From NCBI GenBank assembly GCA_024710005.1, contig JANJVQ010000006.1:109579-173578 (forward strand): DNA of 64,000 nt, in the 5' to 3' direction. Shown here piece by piece: positions 1 through 9,318 of the stretch. The notes under the pieces were generated by a model. The model saw nothing but the letters and a program-made list of their open reading frames with translations. It had not been told where the DNA came from and did not search any database. The stretch is from Paludibacter sp. Its GTDB lineage: Bacteria; Bacteroidota; Bacteroidia; Bacteroidales; Paludibacteraceae. Both the position numbers and the translations under genes were made by a program. The first letter of the stretch is position 1. Each line of letters begins with the position of its first letter.

Positions 1-1
1 T

Positions 2-298
2 TCACAACCCAATATTACCGGCGAACAAAACTACATAAGCGGAAGGAACAATTTTCGTTTCAATCCTTATCACCGCATGGACATCGGCATGAATTTCCAT
101 AAAAAGAAAAAACATGGCACAAGAACCTGGAATATCAGCATTTACAACACTTACAACAATAACAACCCATTCCTGGTTTTCCCTAAAGAAGATGATTATT
201 ACAATCCGATAACCAACCAATGGGTAACGAAAAAATCATTGGTTCAGTATTCCATTTTCCCCATCATTCCTTCTATAAGCTATAGTTATAAATGGTAA
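2..298 (+). CDS. TonB-dependent receptor, C-terminal fragment (cut by window edge)
   Basis: Only the last 98 codons are in the window, read in the frame that starts at base 2. The end matches the final strands of an outer-membrane beta-barrel: the stretch around YHRMDIGMNF, an aromatic NISIYNTYNNNNPF strand, and a terminal ISYSYKW ending in an aromatic residue. The receptor at 55795-58116 has the equivalent YHRLDLGLTW and FSVYNAYARKNAF strands and ends ITYNFKF, so the two are paralogues. A DUF4249 gene follows 18 bases later, as it does there. The N-terminal plug and any carboxypeptidase-regulatory domain lie outside the window. The family assignment rests on this comparison and on gene order. 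The substrate cannot be inferred. Confidence 0.8.
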   Translation, partial: SQPNITGEQNYISGRNNFRFNPYHRMDIGMNFHKKKKHGTRTWNISIYNTYNNNNPFLVFPKEDDYYNPITNQWVTKKSLVQYSIFPIIPSISYSYKW

Positions 299-316
299 TT
301 TCAAATCGTCATTAAA

Positions 317-1318
317 ATGAAAACACTCCATAATTTTCTGATTGTAACGCTTTCAATATTGATTTTCAATTCCTGCGAGAAAGTAATTGAATTTAACGGT
401 GAAGAAACTGCACCCATGATCGTGGTGAATAGTTTCGTTACGCCAGACTCATTAATCTATGCTCAAATCTCAAAAAGCAAATTCTTCTTAAGTAACAAAA
501 CCGGATTCGATTATATCAACAATGCAGATGTATCTTTGTATATCAACAACATCTTCAAAGAAAAACTCACATTCATATCTGACGGTCTGTATTTAAGTAA
601 TTTGAAACCAAATACCGGCGATACCATTCGTTTTGTTATTACAGCCAACGGATTGGATGATGTCGAAAGCGTTTCTGTTATTCCCGATCAACCTGTCATT
701 CTTTCAGCTGACACTACCTTTAAAATTTCCTTTACTGATTTTCAACTGGAAGGTGAAGATACGATAGGATATTATCAGGCTGGCGAATTAGCTTTCAGCA
801 TTAAGCTTAAAGATGAGGCAAATCAGCCGGATTATTACAGACTGACACTAAAAAGACAGACTGTTATTAATGCCGGAGGAGGCTTCACATACGAAGAGGT
901 TGATTATATGCCATTCATCCTGGAGGGATTTCAAAACACGAATACAGGGGGCGGTTTATTTGATATTTTCGGAGGTATAATAGTTGACTCAAAAAACCAA
1001 CAACTAATAACAGATGAGCTTTTTAACGGGAAAGAATTTGTATTGAAATTCACGGCGCTTTCATCAAGAAGAATGGTGAAACCCGGCTATGAGGATCGTT
1101 TTTTTTACGGTAGTGACAATGTGGTTTCGGAAGAATATATTGTAAACTTGCAAGGTATTTCTAAGGACATGTATCTTTATCTGAAATCAAAAGAAATGTC
1201 TGATGGAATAATGGATGGGTTCTTCACCGAACCGGTTCAAATCTACAACAACATCAGCAAAGGAATTGGCATATTGGGTAGTTATACCAGTAACCGGGTT
1301 GCATTTAAAACACGTTGA
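317..1318 (+). CDS. DUF4249 family lipoprotein, partner of TonB-dependent receptor
   Basis: This is a 333-residue protein with a lipoprotein signal (hydrophobic residues 7-18, then NSC, with the acylated Cys at about 20). Mature sequence begins EKVIEFNGEETAPMIVVNSF, the usual DUF4249 start, followed by an Ig-like beta-rich region (NADVSLYINN, LKPNTGDTIRF). Family members are encoded next to TonB-dependent receptors in Bacteroidota and are thought to sit at the outer membrane as accessory proteins; the molecular role is unknown. It lies 18 bases after the receptor fragment and is probably cotranscribed with it. The gene at 58130 is a shorter paralogue with the same ExIEFxxE start. Residues 190-225 contain a glycine-rich GGGLFDIFGG insertion not seen in that paralogue. 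Confidence 0.82.
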   Translation: MKTLHNFLIVTLSILIFNSCEKVIEFNGEETAPMIVVNSFVTPDSLIYAQISKSKFFLSNKTGFDYINNADVSLYINNIFKEKLTFISDGLYLSNLKPNTGDTIRFVITANGLDDVESVSVIPDQPVILSADTTFKISFTDFQLEGEDTIGYYQAGELAFSIKLKDEANQPDYYRLTLKRQTVINAGGGFTYEEVDYMPFILEGFQNTNTGGGLFDIFGGIIVDSKNQQLITDELFNGKEFVLKFTALSSRRMVKPGYEDRFFYGSDNVVSEEYIVNLQGISKDMYLYLKSKEMSDGIMDGFFTEPVQIYNNISKGIGILGSYTSNRVAFKTR

Positions 1319-1336
1319 TAAACATCGCCATAACCC

Positions 1337-2074
1337 TTATTTCTTTTTATTCCAGCTTTCGTCCCGGTATTTTTCATTGGCTAATAATTCCACCGCTTTC
1401 ATCATTGCTTCATCAGGCGTGATGGTTTGGGTAATACCGGTCACGAATTTAACCTCGTCAATCATCTTATTAAAAAAGGCTGATGGCGTTCGTACAGGCA
1501 GGTTATTTTCCAGGCAAAAAGTACGAATATTCTTTACCGGACTGGGAACCGATGCGATGCCTTTTACGGCTGAATTTACTTTCTTAGCCGCTAATGCACC
1601 CGTCAGTTTGTCAATATCGGTATCATAAAGCAGGGTACCATGATGTAATACCCGGTTGGCTGTCACATGCGACGCGGTACCTGAAAACTTAAACCCATCG
1701 GGCAACCAAAGGTCTTTACGCTTACCCACCACAGGCTGACAGCCGAAGGTAGTCAGAGATACGATGATGGGCTTCAGAAATTCAGCATTCAAATCGGTCT
1801 TGTCGCCTTTTTTATTGCTGATGAAGCAGTAATTGAGATTACCATAATCGTGGTAAACCGCTCCCCCACCCGATATACGCCTGTAAACGGGAATGGCATG
1901 CTGTCGGCAGAAATCCGCGTTAACTTCATTTTCCCATACCTGATTACATCCGATGATAACTGAAGGGGCATTCACATAAAACAAGGCATATTCCATGTCT
2001 GTTTTGTTAAAAAGAAACTCTTCCAACGCCAGGTTAATGGCCGGATCGCTTTTTTCTGAAACAACTAATTCCAT
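1337..2074 (-). CDS. lplA: Lipoate-protein ligase A (short form)
   Basis: This 245-residue enzyme should attach lipoate, via lipoyl-AMP, to the lysine of lipoyl domains in 2-oxoacid dehydrogenases and GcvH in the cytoplasm. The family signature RRISGGGAVYHDYGNLNYCF is at residues 65-84, and the later KFSGTASHV and HHGTLLYDTD motifs line the lipoyl-AMP pocket. The protein ends soon after the catalytic domain. E. coli LplA is about 90 residues longer because of a C-terminal accessory domain, so this form either works without it or acts as a transferase. It follows the binding-protein gene by only 4 bases and shares its transcript. The 3-prime end faces the DUF4249 gene. Confidence 0.88.
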   Translation of the reverse strand: MELVVSEKSDPAINLALEEFLFNKTDMEYALFYVNAPSVIIGCNQVWENEVNADFCRQHAIPVYRRISGGGAVYHDYGNLNYCFISNKKGDKTDLNAEFLKPIIVSLTTFGCQPVVGKRKDLWLPDGFKFSGTASHVTANRVLHHGTLLYDTDIDKLTGALAAKKVNSAVKGIASVPSPVKNIRTFCLENNLPVRTPSAFFNKMIDEVKFVTGITQTITPDEAMMKAVELLANEKYRDESWNKKK

Positions 2075-2078
2075 GGTA

Positions 2079-3212
2079 TCATTTTAATTGTGATGTGTAT
2101 ATCAGCTGATGATCCGGGTATAAATCCGGATGTAAAACCGAGATAACATCCAGCAGCAGCCAATCGGGACGGGCAACCGCGCTTTCCCAAAAATCATTGG
2201 CGCTGGAGGGTAACATCCGTTTATTGAAGTTATAGACTCTTTTCGTGGTTACAGGTTTAAAAAGCGCATGTTTTTTATCTGCCTGTACCAGTTCATCTAT
2301 CGATGCAAAATTGCAATTTAACCACACATCTGCGTGCGAGAAGTTTTTCAAAACAGACTCGACATTCAAGGGCAGACTACCTTTTGAATCGTCGCCGGCA
2401 TAATAATAATCACCGCCCGCATCAGCAAATAAACGGGCCATAAAACTGTTACCTCCCGGCATGTACCAGGTGCCTCTGAAGTTGGAACCGGAGACAACAG
2501 TTGGCTTCTTCTCAACAGTCTGCGCCCGTTCTTTAACAGACTGATAGGATTCGTTCACAAAATTGAAGATACTGTCGGCTTCCTTTTCCTTGTCGAAAAA
2601 CACAGCCACAAACTTTATCCACTCCGCCCTTGCCAACAGGGAACTTTCCATCCATTCGTTGTTATACACCACGGGGATACCCGCCTGCATCACTCTTTTA
2701 GCATAGGGATCGTCCTGTTTGTAACCACTCATCATCAGCATAGCCGGTTGCAAACGCAGTGTTTTTTCTACATTGATATTGAAAGCATCACCCAAATCTT
2801 CAATCTCACCGTTTTTCACCTGATACTGAATATATGCATTGTAGATTAAATCGGGGGAACAAACTCCCGACACCCGTTCAATCACATCAAGCAAAGCCAG
2901 AAATTCGAAATGCGTGGAAGAAGTCACGGCCAGATTAGCAACCGGCTGACGAATCACACTTCCATCAGCAGGCGTTACGACACTATCCTCAGCAACCACA
3001 TAATAACGGGCAAAAACTTTCCCCGGTTGCCAGGGGTCGTTGACGATTACTTCCTTGTATCCGGGGTGATAGACGATATCAAAACCTTCGGCATAGAGCA
3101 GACTCAGGGTGTCTCCCGAACCGGCAAGTGTAGCATCAGCCTGACGGTCCACCCGGTTACAGGCAGCAGTCAGCACCAGCACAATGACAAAAAAAAGGGC
3201 TTTCATTTTCAT
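2079..3212 (-). CDS. ABC transporter substrate-binding lipoprotein (BtuF/FepB-like)
   Basis: A 377-residue protein with a lipoprotein signal: hydrophobic residues 4-16, then TAACNR with the lipid-modified Cys at about 18. The fold resembles the class III periplasmic binding proteins for iron chelates, haem or cobalamin. There is an N-terminal lobe with FEFLALLDVIERVSGVCS, a long connecting helix at about residues 200-235 (AEWIKFVAVFFDKEKEADSIFNFV), and a C-terminal lobe with WYMPGGNSFMARLFADAGGDYYY. No permease or ATPase gene is adjacent; the neighbours are lplA and an MFS transporter, so it may work with an ABC system elsewhere. A TAACTTTG box lies 16 bases upstream of the start. The ligand is unknown. 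Confidence 0.75.
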   Translation of the reverse strand: MKMKALFFVIVLVLTAACNRVDRQADATLAGSGDTLSLLYAEGFDIVYHPGYKEVIVNDPWQPGKVFARYYVVAEDSVVTPADGSVIRQPVANLAVTSSTHFEFLALLDVIERVSGVCSPDLIYNAYIQYQVKNGEIEDLGDAFNINVEKTLRLQPAMLMMSGYKQDDPYAKRVMQAGIPVVYNNEWMESSLLARAEWIKFVAVFFDKEKEADSIFNFVNESYQSVKERAQTVEKKPTVVSGSNFRGTWYMPGGNSFMARLFADAGGDYYYAGDDSKGSLPLNVESVLKNFSHADVWLNCNFASIDELVQADKKHALFKPVTTKRVYNFNKRMLPSSANDFWESAVARPDWLLLDVISVLHPDLYPDHQLIYTSQLK

Positions 3213-3228
3213 GTAAAAAACAAAAGCC

Positions 3229-3236
3229 CAAAGTTA
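3229..3236 (-). promoter_or_regulatory. Bacteroidota -7 box (TAACTTTG) for binding protein-lplA unit
   Basis: Read on the minus strand this is TAACTTTG, a full match to the Bacteroidota -7 consensus TAnnTTTG, ending 17 bases before the ATG at 3212. No clear -33 TTTG is present at the expected distance. Confidence 0.5.
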
Positions 3237-3252
3237 CGAAATATTTTCAATC

Positions 3253-4761
3253 TTAATGACCGCCTCCCCTGACATTCGTTGCCGCTTTGGTAGATTCCGG
3301 CTCCCTGACAAAGATCCAGAAAAGCACTGACACCGACACAAACACGCCGCACAGAATATAAAGCAACTGATAATTACCCGTTTGCCTGATTACATTGGCG
3401 ACACCATTACTCATCATCTGAGGCAATACCACGGCCAGGTTAAATACTCCCATGAACAAACCCATCTTGGCCGGGTTCACGCGTTCACTCATAATGGCAA
3501 ATACAATGGAAATTATGGCCGACCAGCCGATGCCGACCAACAACATGCCTAAATAGAAATCCCACTCAACCGACCCGACAAAAGCGATGTAGAAATACCC
3601 CAATGCAGCAACCGAGAGTGCCAAAATATAGGTACGCACCCGACCGATGATTTTAGCTACCGCCTGCAACACCAGCGGGAAGATAGCACCCACCAGATTC
3701 AGGATAAAGAATCCGAGTGAAACCATGTTCCCAATCGAAGAATCAGCCGTTTGCTGCACCCCCGTCAGACTTTCGGCGAACCAGTTGGCTGTAATTTTTG
3801 CAAGATCGATATTCGGTAAAATTCTGTTTTCAATGAAGAAACCCGACAAGATAAACATACTCTGGAAAGCCACCCACGAAAAAGAGTGAGCCAGCATGAT
3901 TTTATGGAATTCCTTTTTATTGGAAGGGTTCTTAATCCCGTCAACGATATTTACAATCCCTATTATCACCGAATATATCAATGCAGATATTAGTACCGGA
4001 TTGTGTAATGCCGCTAATGTGTCGTGAAAGAAATGGTGAAATAAACTAAAGATACCGAACACCAGGAATCCGTACAGTGGATAAATTTCTTTGATAATTT
4101 GCCAAACGCCAAACTTTTCCTCCTCACCATCAGCTTTCTCCACGATCATATCCTTCTTCTCTTCAATCAGCAGAATGGGGAAAACAGCCATAGCCAACAC
4201 GATGAAAGCCGCGATATACAACAATATTTCATTGCCGAACAACATCGACAGGAAATAAGCAAACACCCCGAAAAAACCGGAAACAATCTGCATCCAGACA
4301 TAACCCGATGTCCGCACCTTCCCTTCCGGCGTTAAATCCGCGATGATAGAACGAGCCGGATTGAAAGTCACGTTAACCGATAAATCCAGAAAAAGGGCAA
4401 TCAGCGAAGCGATGATGACAATATCAGCAATACCCGTGATATTCGATATTTCCTGTATAAACGGCAGACAAAGAAAAGCAATCGCGCTAATAATACCCCC
4501 AATCATGATAAACGGTCGGCGACGACCACCCATGAACCATACATTATCGCTGATCATACCCACGATGACCTGCCCGAATATCCCGGCAATCGGTCCCGCG
4601 AGCCACACGAAAGCCACCTCGTGAATATCGAGTCCGTATTTTTTAGACAAAATCCAACTCAGCGCGGCAATCTGAGTCGAAAGCGCGAAGCCTACTGCCG
4701 TTGCCGGCAAAGCCAGTAAAGCTAAAAAAGGATTAGATAGTTTTTTCTGGATGTTCAGCAT
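3253..4761 (-). CDS. MFS transporter, SLC45/GPH-like sugar transporter
   Basis: A 502-residue inner-membrane protein with about 12 hydrophobic segments. The cytoplasmic loop 2-3 motif DNVWFMGGRRRPFI (about residues 72-85) is characteristic of SLC45 and plant sucrose-proton symporter relatives, found in Bacteroidota near maltose or sucrose genes. An extra hydrophilic stretch, IEEKKDMIVEKADGEEEKFG (about 200-219), is the central cytoplasmic loop. A likely role is proton-coupled uptake of a disaccharide, but no glycoside enzyme is adjacent to confirm the substrate. An 18-base palindrome lies 56 bases upstream and may be an operator. The gene ends 16 bases before the promoter box of the next minus-strand unit. 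Confidence 0.75.
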   Translation of the reverse strand: MLNIQKKLSNPFLALLALPATAVGFALSTQIAALSWILSKKYGLDIHEVAFVWLAGPIAGIFGQVIVGMISDNVWFMGGRRRPFIMIGGIISAIAFLCLPFIQEISNITGIADIVIIASLIALFLDLSVNVTFNPARSIIADLTPEGKVRTSGYVWMQIVSGFFGVFAYFLSMLFGNEILLYIAAFIVLAMAVFPILLIEEKKDMIVEKADGEEEKFGVWQIIKEIYPLYGFLVFGIFSLFHHFFHDTLAALHNPVLISALIYSVIIGIVNIVDGIKNPSNKKEFHKIMLAHSFSWVAFQSMFILSGFFIENRILPNIDLAKITANWFAESLTGVQQTADSSIGNMVSLGFFILNLVGAIFPLVLQAVAKIIGRVRTYILALSVAALGYFYIAFVGSVEWDFYLGMLLVGIGWSAIISIVFAIMSERVNPAKMGLFMGVFNLAVVLPQMMSNGVANVIRQTGNYQLLYILCGVFVSVSVLFWIFVREPESTKAATNVRGGGH

Positions 4762-4816
4762 GATGATTTATTTTTGAGGTTTGAATGATTTTAGCCGTTC
4801 CGATGAAGGTAAAACC

Positions 4817-4834
4817 AAAATTGCATGCAATTTT
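4817..4834. promoter_or_regulatory. Perfect 18-bp palindrome, candidate operator upstream of MFS gene
   Basis: AAAATTGCATGCAATTTT is its own reverse complement and lies 56-73 bases before the MFS start codon. It resembles a dimeric repressor site. No regulator gene is adjacent, so the assignment is inference. Confidence 0.35.
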
Positions 4835-4902
4835 ATACAAAAAACGGATGATATGCGAATTTTGAAGGAAAAAAGGAAGTAAAGAGGGAGTGCAAACGAT
4901 TT

Positions 4903-4924
4903 CGGGGGGATTAATAATCCCCCG
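4903..4924 (-). terminator. GC-rich inverted repeat after the rhuM remnant
   Basis: A near-perfect palindrome built from GGGGGAT and ATCCCCC around a TAATA centre lies 58 bases beyond the 3-prime end of the rhuM remnant (minus strand). It could form a strong hairpin, but no clean U-run follows, so terminator function is uncertain. The rest of 4762-4981 shows no gene. Confidence 0.35.
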
Positions 4925-4981
4925 GTTTATCGGTGGGTTGCGGTATTGGAATTTCGGGAAATAATCACATAAATCTTATTG

Positions 4982-5840
4982 CTACTTTTGCAATTTCTTA
5001 ATTTCTTTATCAAAATCGCTTTCGTAGTTTTTATCCTGAATCAACCGAAACTTATCATATTCCTGTTCGGCTTTCAGTCTCGCTTCCAACATACTTACTT
5101 TCCCTTTTTCATTCAATATTGGGTAATGTGAGAGTTCGAGAAAACCATCGATAAATTTCACCCATTGTTGCATGTTGAAGGCAATTCCCCGCTGTGCATT
5201 GTTTTCGGCCAAATCCAGGTATGCTGAAACAATGCGATTCAGTTCCGCAACGTGTTGGTGTGATAAATAATTTTTCGCAATCGACACATCGCTTTTCAAG
5301 ATTTTGCCATCCGGAGCCGCTTTCCATGTTTTCAATCCCATGTACAGTTTGGTGGCAAGTGATTTTTTGATAGAAGCGTCGTTCGCTGGCCCGTATCTCA
5401 CGGATGCGTTCCAGCAATTCATCAAAATAATCCTGACCAAAACTTTTACCTTGTTTAAGACGCTCATCGTCCATCACAAATCCTTTAATGATAAATTCGT
5501 TGAGTGTTTGAGTAGCCCATTTTCTAAATTCAGTTGCCTGCGAAGAGTTTACACGGTAACCTACAGCAAGAATAGCTTCAAGGCGGTAGAACTCCATTGA
5601 CCGTGTTACTTCCCGGCTGCCCTCCTTTTGAACTGTTTCCAAAATGGAAACAGTTGAAGACATGTCGAGCTCGCCCGTTTCAAAGATATTCTTCAAATGC
5701 TTACTCACAGCTGGCACATTGACACCAAACAGTTCTGCCATTGCCTTTTGAGTAAGCCAAAACGTGCCATCCTGAAAATACACGCTTACTTTCGCGTTTT
5801 TACCGACGGGGTTGAAGAGGAGGATGTTTTTGGTTTGCAT
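4982..5840 (-). pseudogene. rhuM family gene with internal deletion and frameshift
   Basis: The first 160 residues, read from 5840, are a good RhuM (virulence protein, Fic-associated DNA-binding type) N-terminus: FWLTQKAMAELFGVNVPAVSKHLKNI is a helix-turn-helix and REVTRSMEFYRLEAILAVGYRV is the family signature. At ERRFYQKI (about 5361) the frame breaks. The family's C-terminal part, MGLKTWKAAPDGKILKSDVSIAKNYLS to the end, continues in another frame, read down to 4982. In intact relatives about 40-50 residues separate these blocks (from memory of the family), so the damage looks like an out-of-frame deletion rather than a one-base slip. The reading frame would stop shortly after the break. 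RhuM genes are often found near restriction-modification loci, but none is here, and the gene is probably dead. Confidence 0.8.
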
Positions 5841-6092
5841 GGATTGTGAAATTATTCTGGACTATCTGAAAGATTAGTTAACGTTTTTTGCCGTACAAAT
5901 ATACTGATTTTAAGTCATAAAAAACAGTTGAAGAATAAAAAACATTTTGCATTATAGAACATAAAAAAGCCTCACTTCCTCCCGAACTAAAGCTCTCTAA
6001 TCCTGCATTTTTTACCTTTTGCACGATTAATAAAACAAAACATTCAACCTGACATCATAAAAAAATCCAGCTGCTGTGTTTGATAAAACAAG

Positions 6093-6199
6093 CCCTGGAT
6101 TTTGACGGTATAAGCCTTGGAAATTGATGTTGAAAGCCTTAGTAATTGAAGTTTACGCCCTACATAATTGAAGTTTATGGCCTACATAACGGTCGTCAT
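6093..6199. repeat. Minisatellite of about five degenerate 22-bp units
   Basis: Units start at 6093, 6115, 6137, 6159 and 6181 and share a CCT(T/A) start and an internal AATTGAaGTTTA-like core; units three and four are closest. The unit length is not a multiple of three and the region is not coding. It runs directly into a different 23-bp array. Bases 5841-6092 before it hold no gene and no clear signal. Confidence 0.7.
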
Positions 6200-6314
6200 G
6201 CAAGTGCGTTCTTTGTTATCGAGCAAGTGCGTTCTTTATTGTAGAGCAAGTGCGTTCGAAGGCGTAGAGCAACGTTGCTCTTTATTGCTGAGCGATGTTG
6301 CTCTTTGGGGAAGG
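6200..6314. repeat. Minisatellite of five 23-bp units overlapping the end of a CDS
   Basis: Units start at 6200, 6223, 6246, 6269 and 6292. The first three share the core GCAAGTGCGTTC; the last two change to GCAACGTTGCTCTTT. Units four and five overlap the last codons and stop of the minus-strand gene ending at 6282. A 16-base perfect palindrome, AGAGCAACGTTGCTCT (6266-6281), lies directly after that stop codon and could act as its 3-prime hairpin. Confidence 0.75.
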
Positions 6315-7037
6315 AAGTACATCCAGGCGGACACTGCCCGGGAGCGTCATAGGTTTCGTAAGTAATCGCTTGGTACCGCAATAACAGGTGACAACGGTAA
6401 TCTCGTAATTGCCGGCCGGTAGTTCGTCGGGAAGCTGAAATATCAGGGATTTGGGGTAATTGAAACTTTTTGGGATGCGGCTGACCTGGTATTTTTGGCG
6501 GGTCTGCGTATTGGCGAACCAAACGCCACATTCGGGGAAATCTCCCATAATCTTCAGATTACGACCGGTCAGCTCAATATAATCTCTTTCCATAACTAAC
6601 TCGTTATCTTCATTGGCACCGCGGACATCGGTTATGTAGCGGTTGCGGTAATACTTTCTTGATACGCGTAATTTTGTTTTGGACACACAGTTACGCAGGG
6701 CTTTGCCGGGTATCGTGACAATCTTCAACTTGTTTCCTTTTAGCGTGGTGCGGTCGGATGGTACAGTTCCCGTGACAACCGGATGAATGTGAACCAGTCC
6801 CGTATCGATGTGATAACCTTGTGATGCCAGGTCTATCACTTTTTCATGATAGGTTTGTATCAGTATGGCAAATATGGCAGGATCCACAAAAGGAACTTTG
6901 GGCTTCAACAGTTCTATAATCTTTTCAAGGTCATATTTGCCTTTCGACTCGGGCATAACCAGCGAATTGCCTTTTACGGTTTTGAGGGTCGTATCAATGA
7001 TTTGAACCTTGACAATCTTTTCAGTTTGAGAATACAT
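6282..7037 (-). CDS. HU-like DNA-binding protein with C-terminal DUF4469 domain
   Basis: A 251-residue protein. Residues 1-100 resemble the Bacteroidota HU/IHF-like DNA-binding domain, with a conserved helix DPAIFAILIQTYHEKVIDLASQGYHIDTG in which a histidine-rich LVHIHPVV replaces the usual G-x-F strand. Residues about 155-245 match the DUF4469 Ig-like module: ELTGRNLKIMGDFPECGVWF, LIFQLPDELPAGNYEITVVT. The longest frame opens with TTG at 7046, but the ATG at 7037 is the better start. The last codons (LPSPKSNIAQQ) lie inside a minisatellite, so the C-terminus has probably been reshaped by repeat change. A nucleoid or structural DNA-binding role is inferred from the family only. Confidence 0.7.
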   Translation of the reverse strand: MYSQTEKIVKVQIIDTTLKTVKGNSLVMPESKGKYDLEKIIELLKPKVPFVDPAIFAILIQTYHEKVIDLASQGYHIDTGLVHIHPVVTGTVPSDRTTLKGNKLKIVTIPGKALRNCVSKTKLRVSRKYYRNRYITDVRGANEDNELVMERDYIELTGRNLKIMGDFPECGVWFANTQTRQKYQVSRIPKSFNYPKSLIFQLPDELPAGNYEITVVTCYCGTKRLLTKPMTLPGSVRLDVLPSPKSNIAQQ

Positions 7038-7181
7038 GGTAAACAAAGGATAAATAGTATGGAACCTGCAAGCTAAAATGCTTGTTTTACATTAACAGGC
7101 TGCGAAAGTAAAATCAATATTTGACATGGCAAAATTTAAACCACGCAATACGTATAATAAACAAAGCAAAAACACAAAATC

Positions 7182-7778
7182 TTACAAACCCTTGTTTATT
7201 TCGTCTATATAACCTAACAATTCTTCTCTCCCCTGCCCTTTTTCAGAGGAAGTAATGAAAATCGGCGGCAGTTCTTCCCATGTTTCGAAGAGCTTATCGC
7301 GGTATGCTTTCAGGTTTTCACTGAGCTTTGACTTGGATAATTTATCAATCTTAGTGAAGATAATTGAGAATGGGATGCCATTCTCGCCCAACCATTCCAT
7401 GAATTCGATGTCAATTGGCTGGGGATCGTGGCGACAGTCAATCAGCACAAACAGACAGGTCAGTTCCTCGCGATACAGGATATAACTTTCGATGATGCTT
7501 TTCAGCTTTTCACGCATGGATTTCCCTGCCGTGGCATAACCATAACCGGGTAAATCGACCAGATACCAGTTGTCATTGATGATAAAATGATTGATAAGAA
7601 GGGTTTTACCAGGTTTGGAGGAGGTCATGGCCAGTCCTTTCCGGTTGGTCAGCATGTTAATCAGGGAGGACTTCCCCACGTTCGAACGACCGATAAAGGC
7701 ATATTCGGGTAATCCGTTATCCGGACATTTTTTTACATCGGTATTACTGATGACGAATTCGGCTGATTTTATTTCCAT
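7182..7778 (-). CDS. engB: Ribosome biogenesis GTPase EngB (YsxC/YihA)
   Basis: A 198-residue TRAFAC-class GTPase needed for late 50S ribosome assembly. Visible motifs are G1 GRSNVGKSS (about residues 31-39), G2 with the GKTLLINHF switch I region, G3 DLPGYGYA (about 74-81), G4 TKID (about 141-144) and G5 TSSEKG. Length and the start [19 protein letters not shown] fit the Bacteroidota family closely. Its start codon lies 35 bases inside the end of the upstream sodium symporter gene, so the two are likely on one transcript and translationally coupled. Bases 7038-7181 upstream of the HU-like gene hold no other gene. Confidence 0.95.
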   Translation of the reverse strand: MEIKSAEFVISNTDVKKCPDNGLPEYAFIGRSNVGKSSLINMLTNRKGLAMTSSKPGKTLLINHFIINDNWYLVDLPGYGYATAGKSMREKLKSIIESYILYREELTCLFVLIDCRHDPQPIDIEFMEWLGENGIPFSIIFTKIDKLSKSKLSENLKAYRDKLFETWEELPPIFITSSEKGQGREELLGYIDEINKGL

Positions 7779-9228
7779 ATCCTGTAGTTATTAATAATCC
7801 TGTAAATGTTAAACCTCCGTTCAGTAACAAAAGTTCATACCCGAAGGTATATCCGAAGGTTTGGGTGGTAAAGATATTTAATCCGTAACTAAACAAAGGC
7901 GAAAACACAGCAATGTAGGGCACTGCTTTATCGATCGGCTTTAGTTTTGTAAATAATCCGAATGCATACATGCCTAATAATGGTCCGTAGGTGTATGAGA
8001 CAATGATGTAAATAGCATCGATTACACTGGTATTATTCAGTTTTTCAAAAATGAGTATAATAAAGATAAAGAGCACTGTAATGCCAGCATGCACACTCAT
8101 TCTGATGCGTTTCGCGTTCCATTTTTTATCTTTTGCATACTTTTCCCCGCTGATACCCAGTATATCCACTGTAAACGATGTGGTCAGGGCTGTTAACGCA
8201 GAATCGGCACTGGAGAAGGCTGCCGCTATAATACCCAACACAAAAAGCAACAATACGGTTTTGCCGAAATAATTTACAGCGAAGAATGGTAGCATTTCAT
8301 CACCTTTGACAGGCAATTGAATCCCGTTTTCCATCGCGAACAGGTAAATCAGAAAACCCAGGATCAGAAAAAGCAAATTGAAAGGGATAAAAGCAAATCC
8401 ATACCAATGCATATTTTTCTGTGCTTCAGGTAAAGACTTACACGACAGGTTTTTCTGCATCATATCCTGATCCAGACCGGTCATCACCACGGCTATAAAA
8501 ATCCCGCTGAAGAATTGCTTGATAAAGTGCTGCCGGCTGACCCAATCGTCGAATACGAAAACCTTCGAGATATCATGTTGTATCAGGCTATCTGTGAGAC
8601 TGCGCACATCCATTCCCGTAAGCTGCAACATCTCCACAATCATCATGACCAATGCCACCAGCATCACGATGGTTTGTAGTGTATCTGTCCACACGATACT
8701 CTTGATTCCACTTCTGAAAGTATATATCCAAATCATGAGCAGAATACTGCTCACAGTCAGATAAAAAGGGATATTCCAGGCGTCAGCAACCAGTTTCTGG
8801 AGAATCAGCGCCACCACATATAACCGGGCAGCTGCACCGATGGTCTTGGAAATCAAAAAAAATGAAGCTCCGGTTTTATAACTTATCCTGCCAAAACGTT
8901 CCCCGAGATAAGTATAAATACTGGTCAGTTTTAGTCTGTAATACAGCGGCAGTAACACATGGGCAATCAATAAATACCCAAAGAAAAAACCGATAACCGT
9001 CTGCATATAGGTAAATTGCATATTACCCACCATGCCGGGCACCGAGACAAAACTCACACCTGAAACAGAGGCGCCCACCATACCGATAGACACAATCCAC
9101 CAGGGCGACTTGTGGTTACCCGTAAAAAAAGCTTCATTGTCGGTTGATTTCCTTCCTGTAATAAATGATATCAGCAACAATAAAGCAAAATAGGCTATGA
9201 TAATCAGCAAAATACCTGAACTACTCAT
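7744..9228 (-). CDS. Sodium:solute symporter (SSS family)
   Basis: A 494-residue membrane protein with about 13 hydrophobic segments. The SSS core is recognisable: [29 protein letters not shown] in TM2 and [28 protein letters not shown], the conserved sodium-site helix with paired serines, at about residues 320-350. Sodium-coupled uptake of a small organic solute such as a sugar, sialic acid or carboxylate is expected, but the substrate cannot be told. The gene overlaps engB by 35 bases. Confidence 0.85.
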   Translation of the reverse strand: MSSSGILLIIIAYFALLLLISFITGRKSTDNEAFFTGNHKSPWWIVSIGMVGASVSGVSFVSVPGMVGNMQFTYMQTVIGFFFGYLLIAHVLLPLYYRLKLTSIYTYLGERFGRISYKTGASFFLISKTIGAAARLYVVALILQKLVADAWNIPFYLTVSSILLMIWIYTFRSGIKSIVWTDTLQTIVMLVALVMMIVEMLQLTGMDVRSLTDSLIQHDISKVFVFDDWVSRQHFIKQFFSGIFIAVVMTGLDQDMMQKNLSCKSLPEAQKNMHWYGFAFIPFNLLFLILGFLIYLFAMENGIQLPVKGDEMLPFFAVNYFGKTVLLLFVLGIIAAAFSSADSALTALTTSFTVDILGISGEKYAKDKKWNAKRIRMSVHAGITVLFIFIILIFEKLNNTSVIDAIYIIVSYTYGPLLGMYAFGLFTKLKPIDKAVPYIAVFSPLFSYGLNIFTTQTFGYTFGYELLLLNGGLTFTGLLITTGYGNKISRIRHQ

Positions 9229-9318
9229 CCTTATTATTAAAATGGTTTCAAAATTAGCAAAAAAACCACAAAAAACGGATAAATAAGCATAAATTCACAC
9301 ATTTGATGGTTTTTTTCG

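Noticed and set aside
6093..6314. Possible CRISPR array
   Set aside because: The units are contiguous 22-23-bp tandem repeats without spacers, and no cas genes are present.
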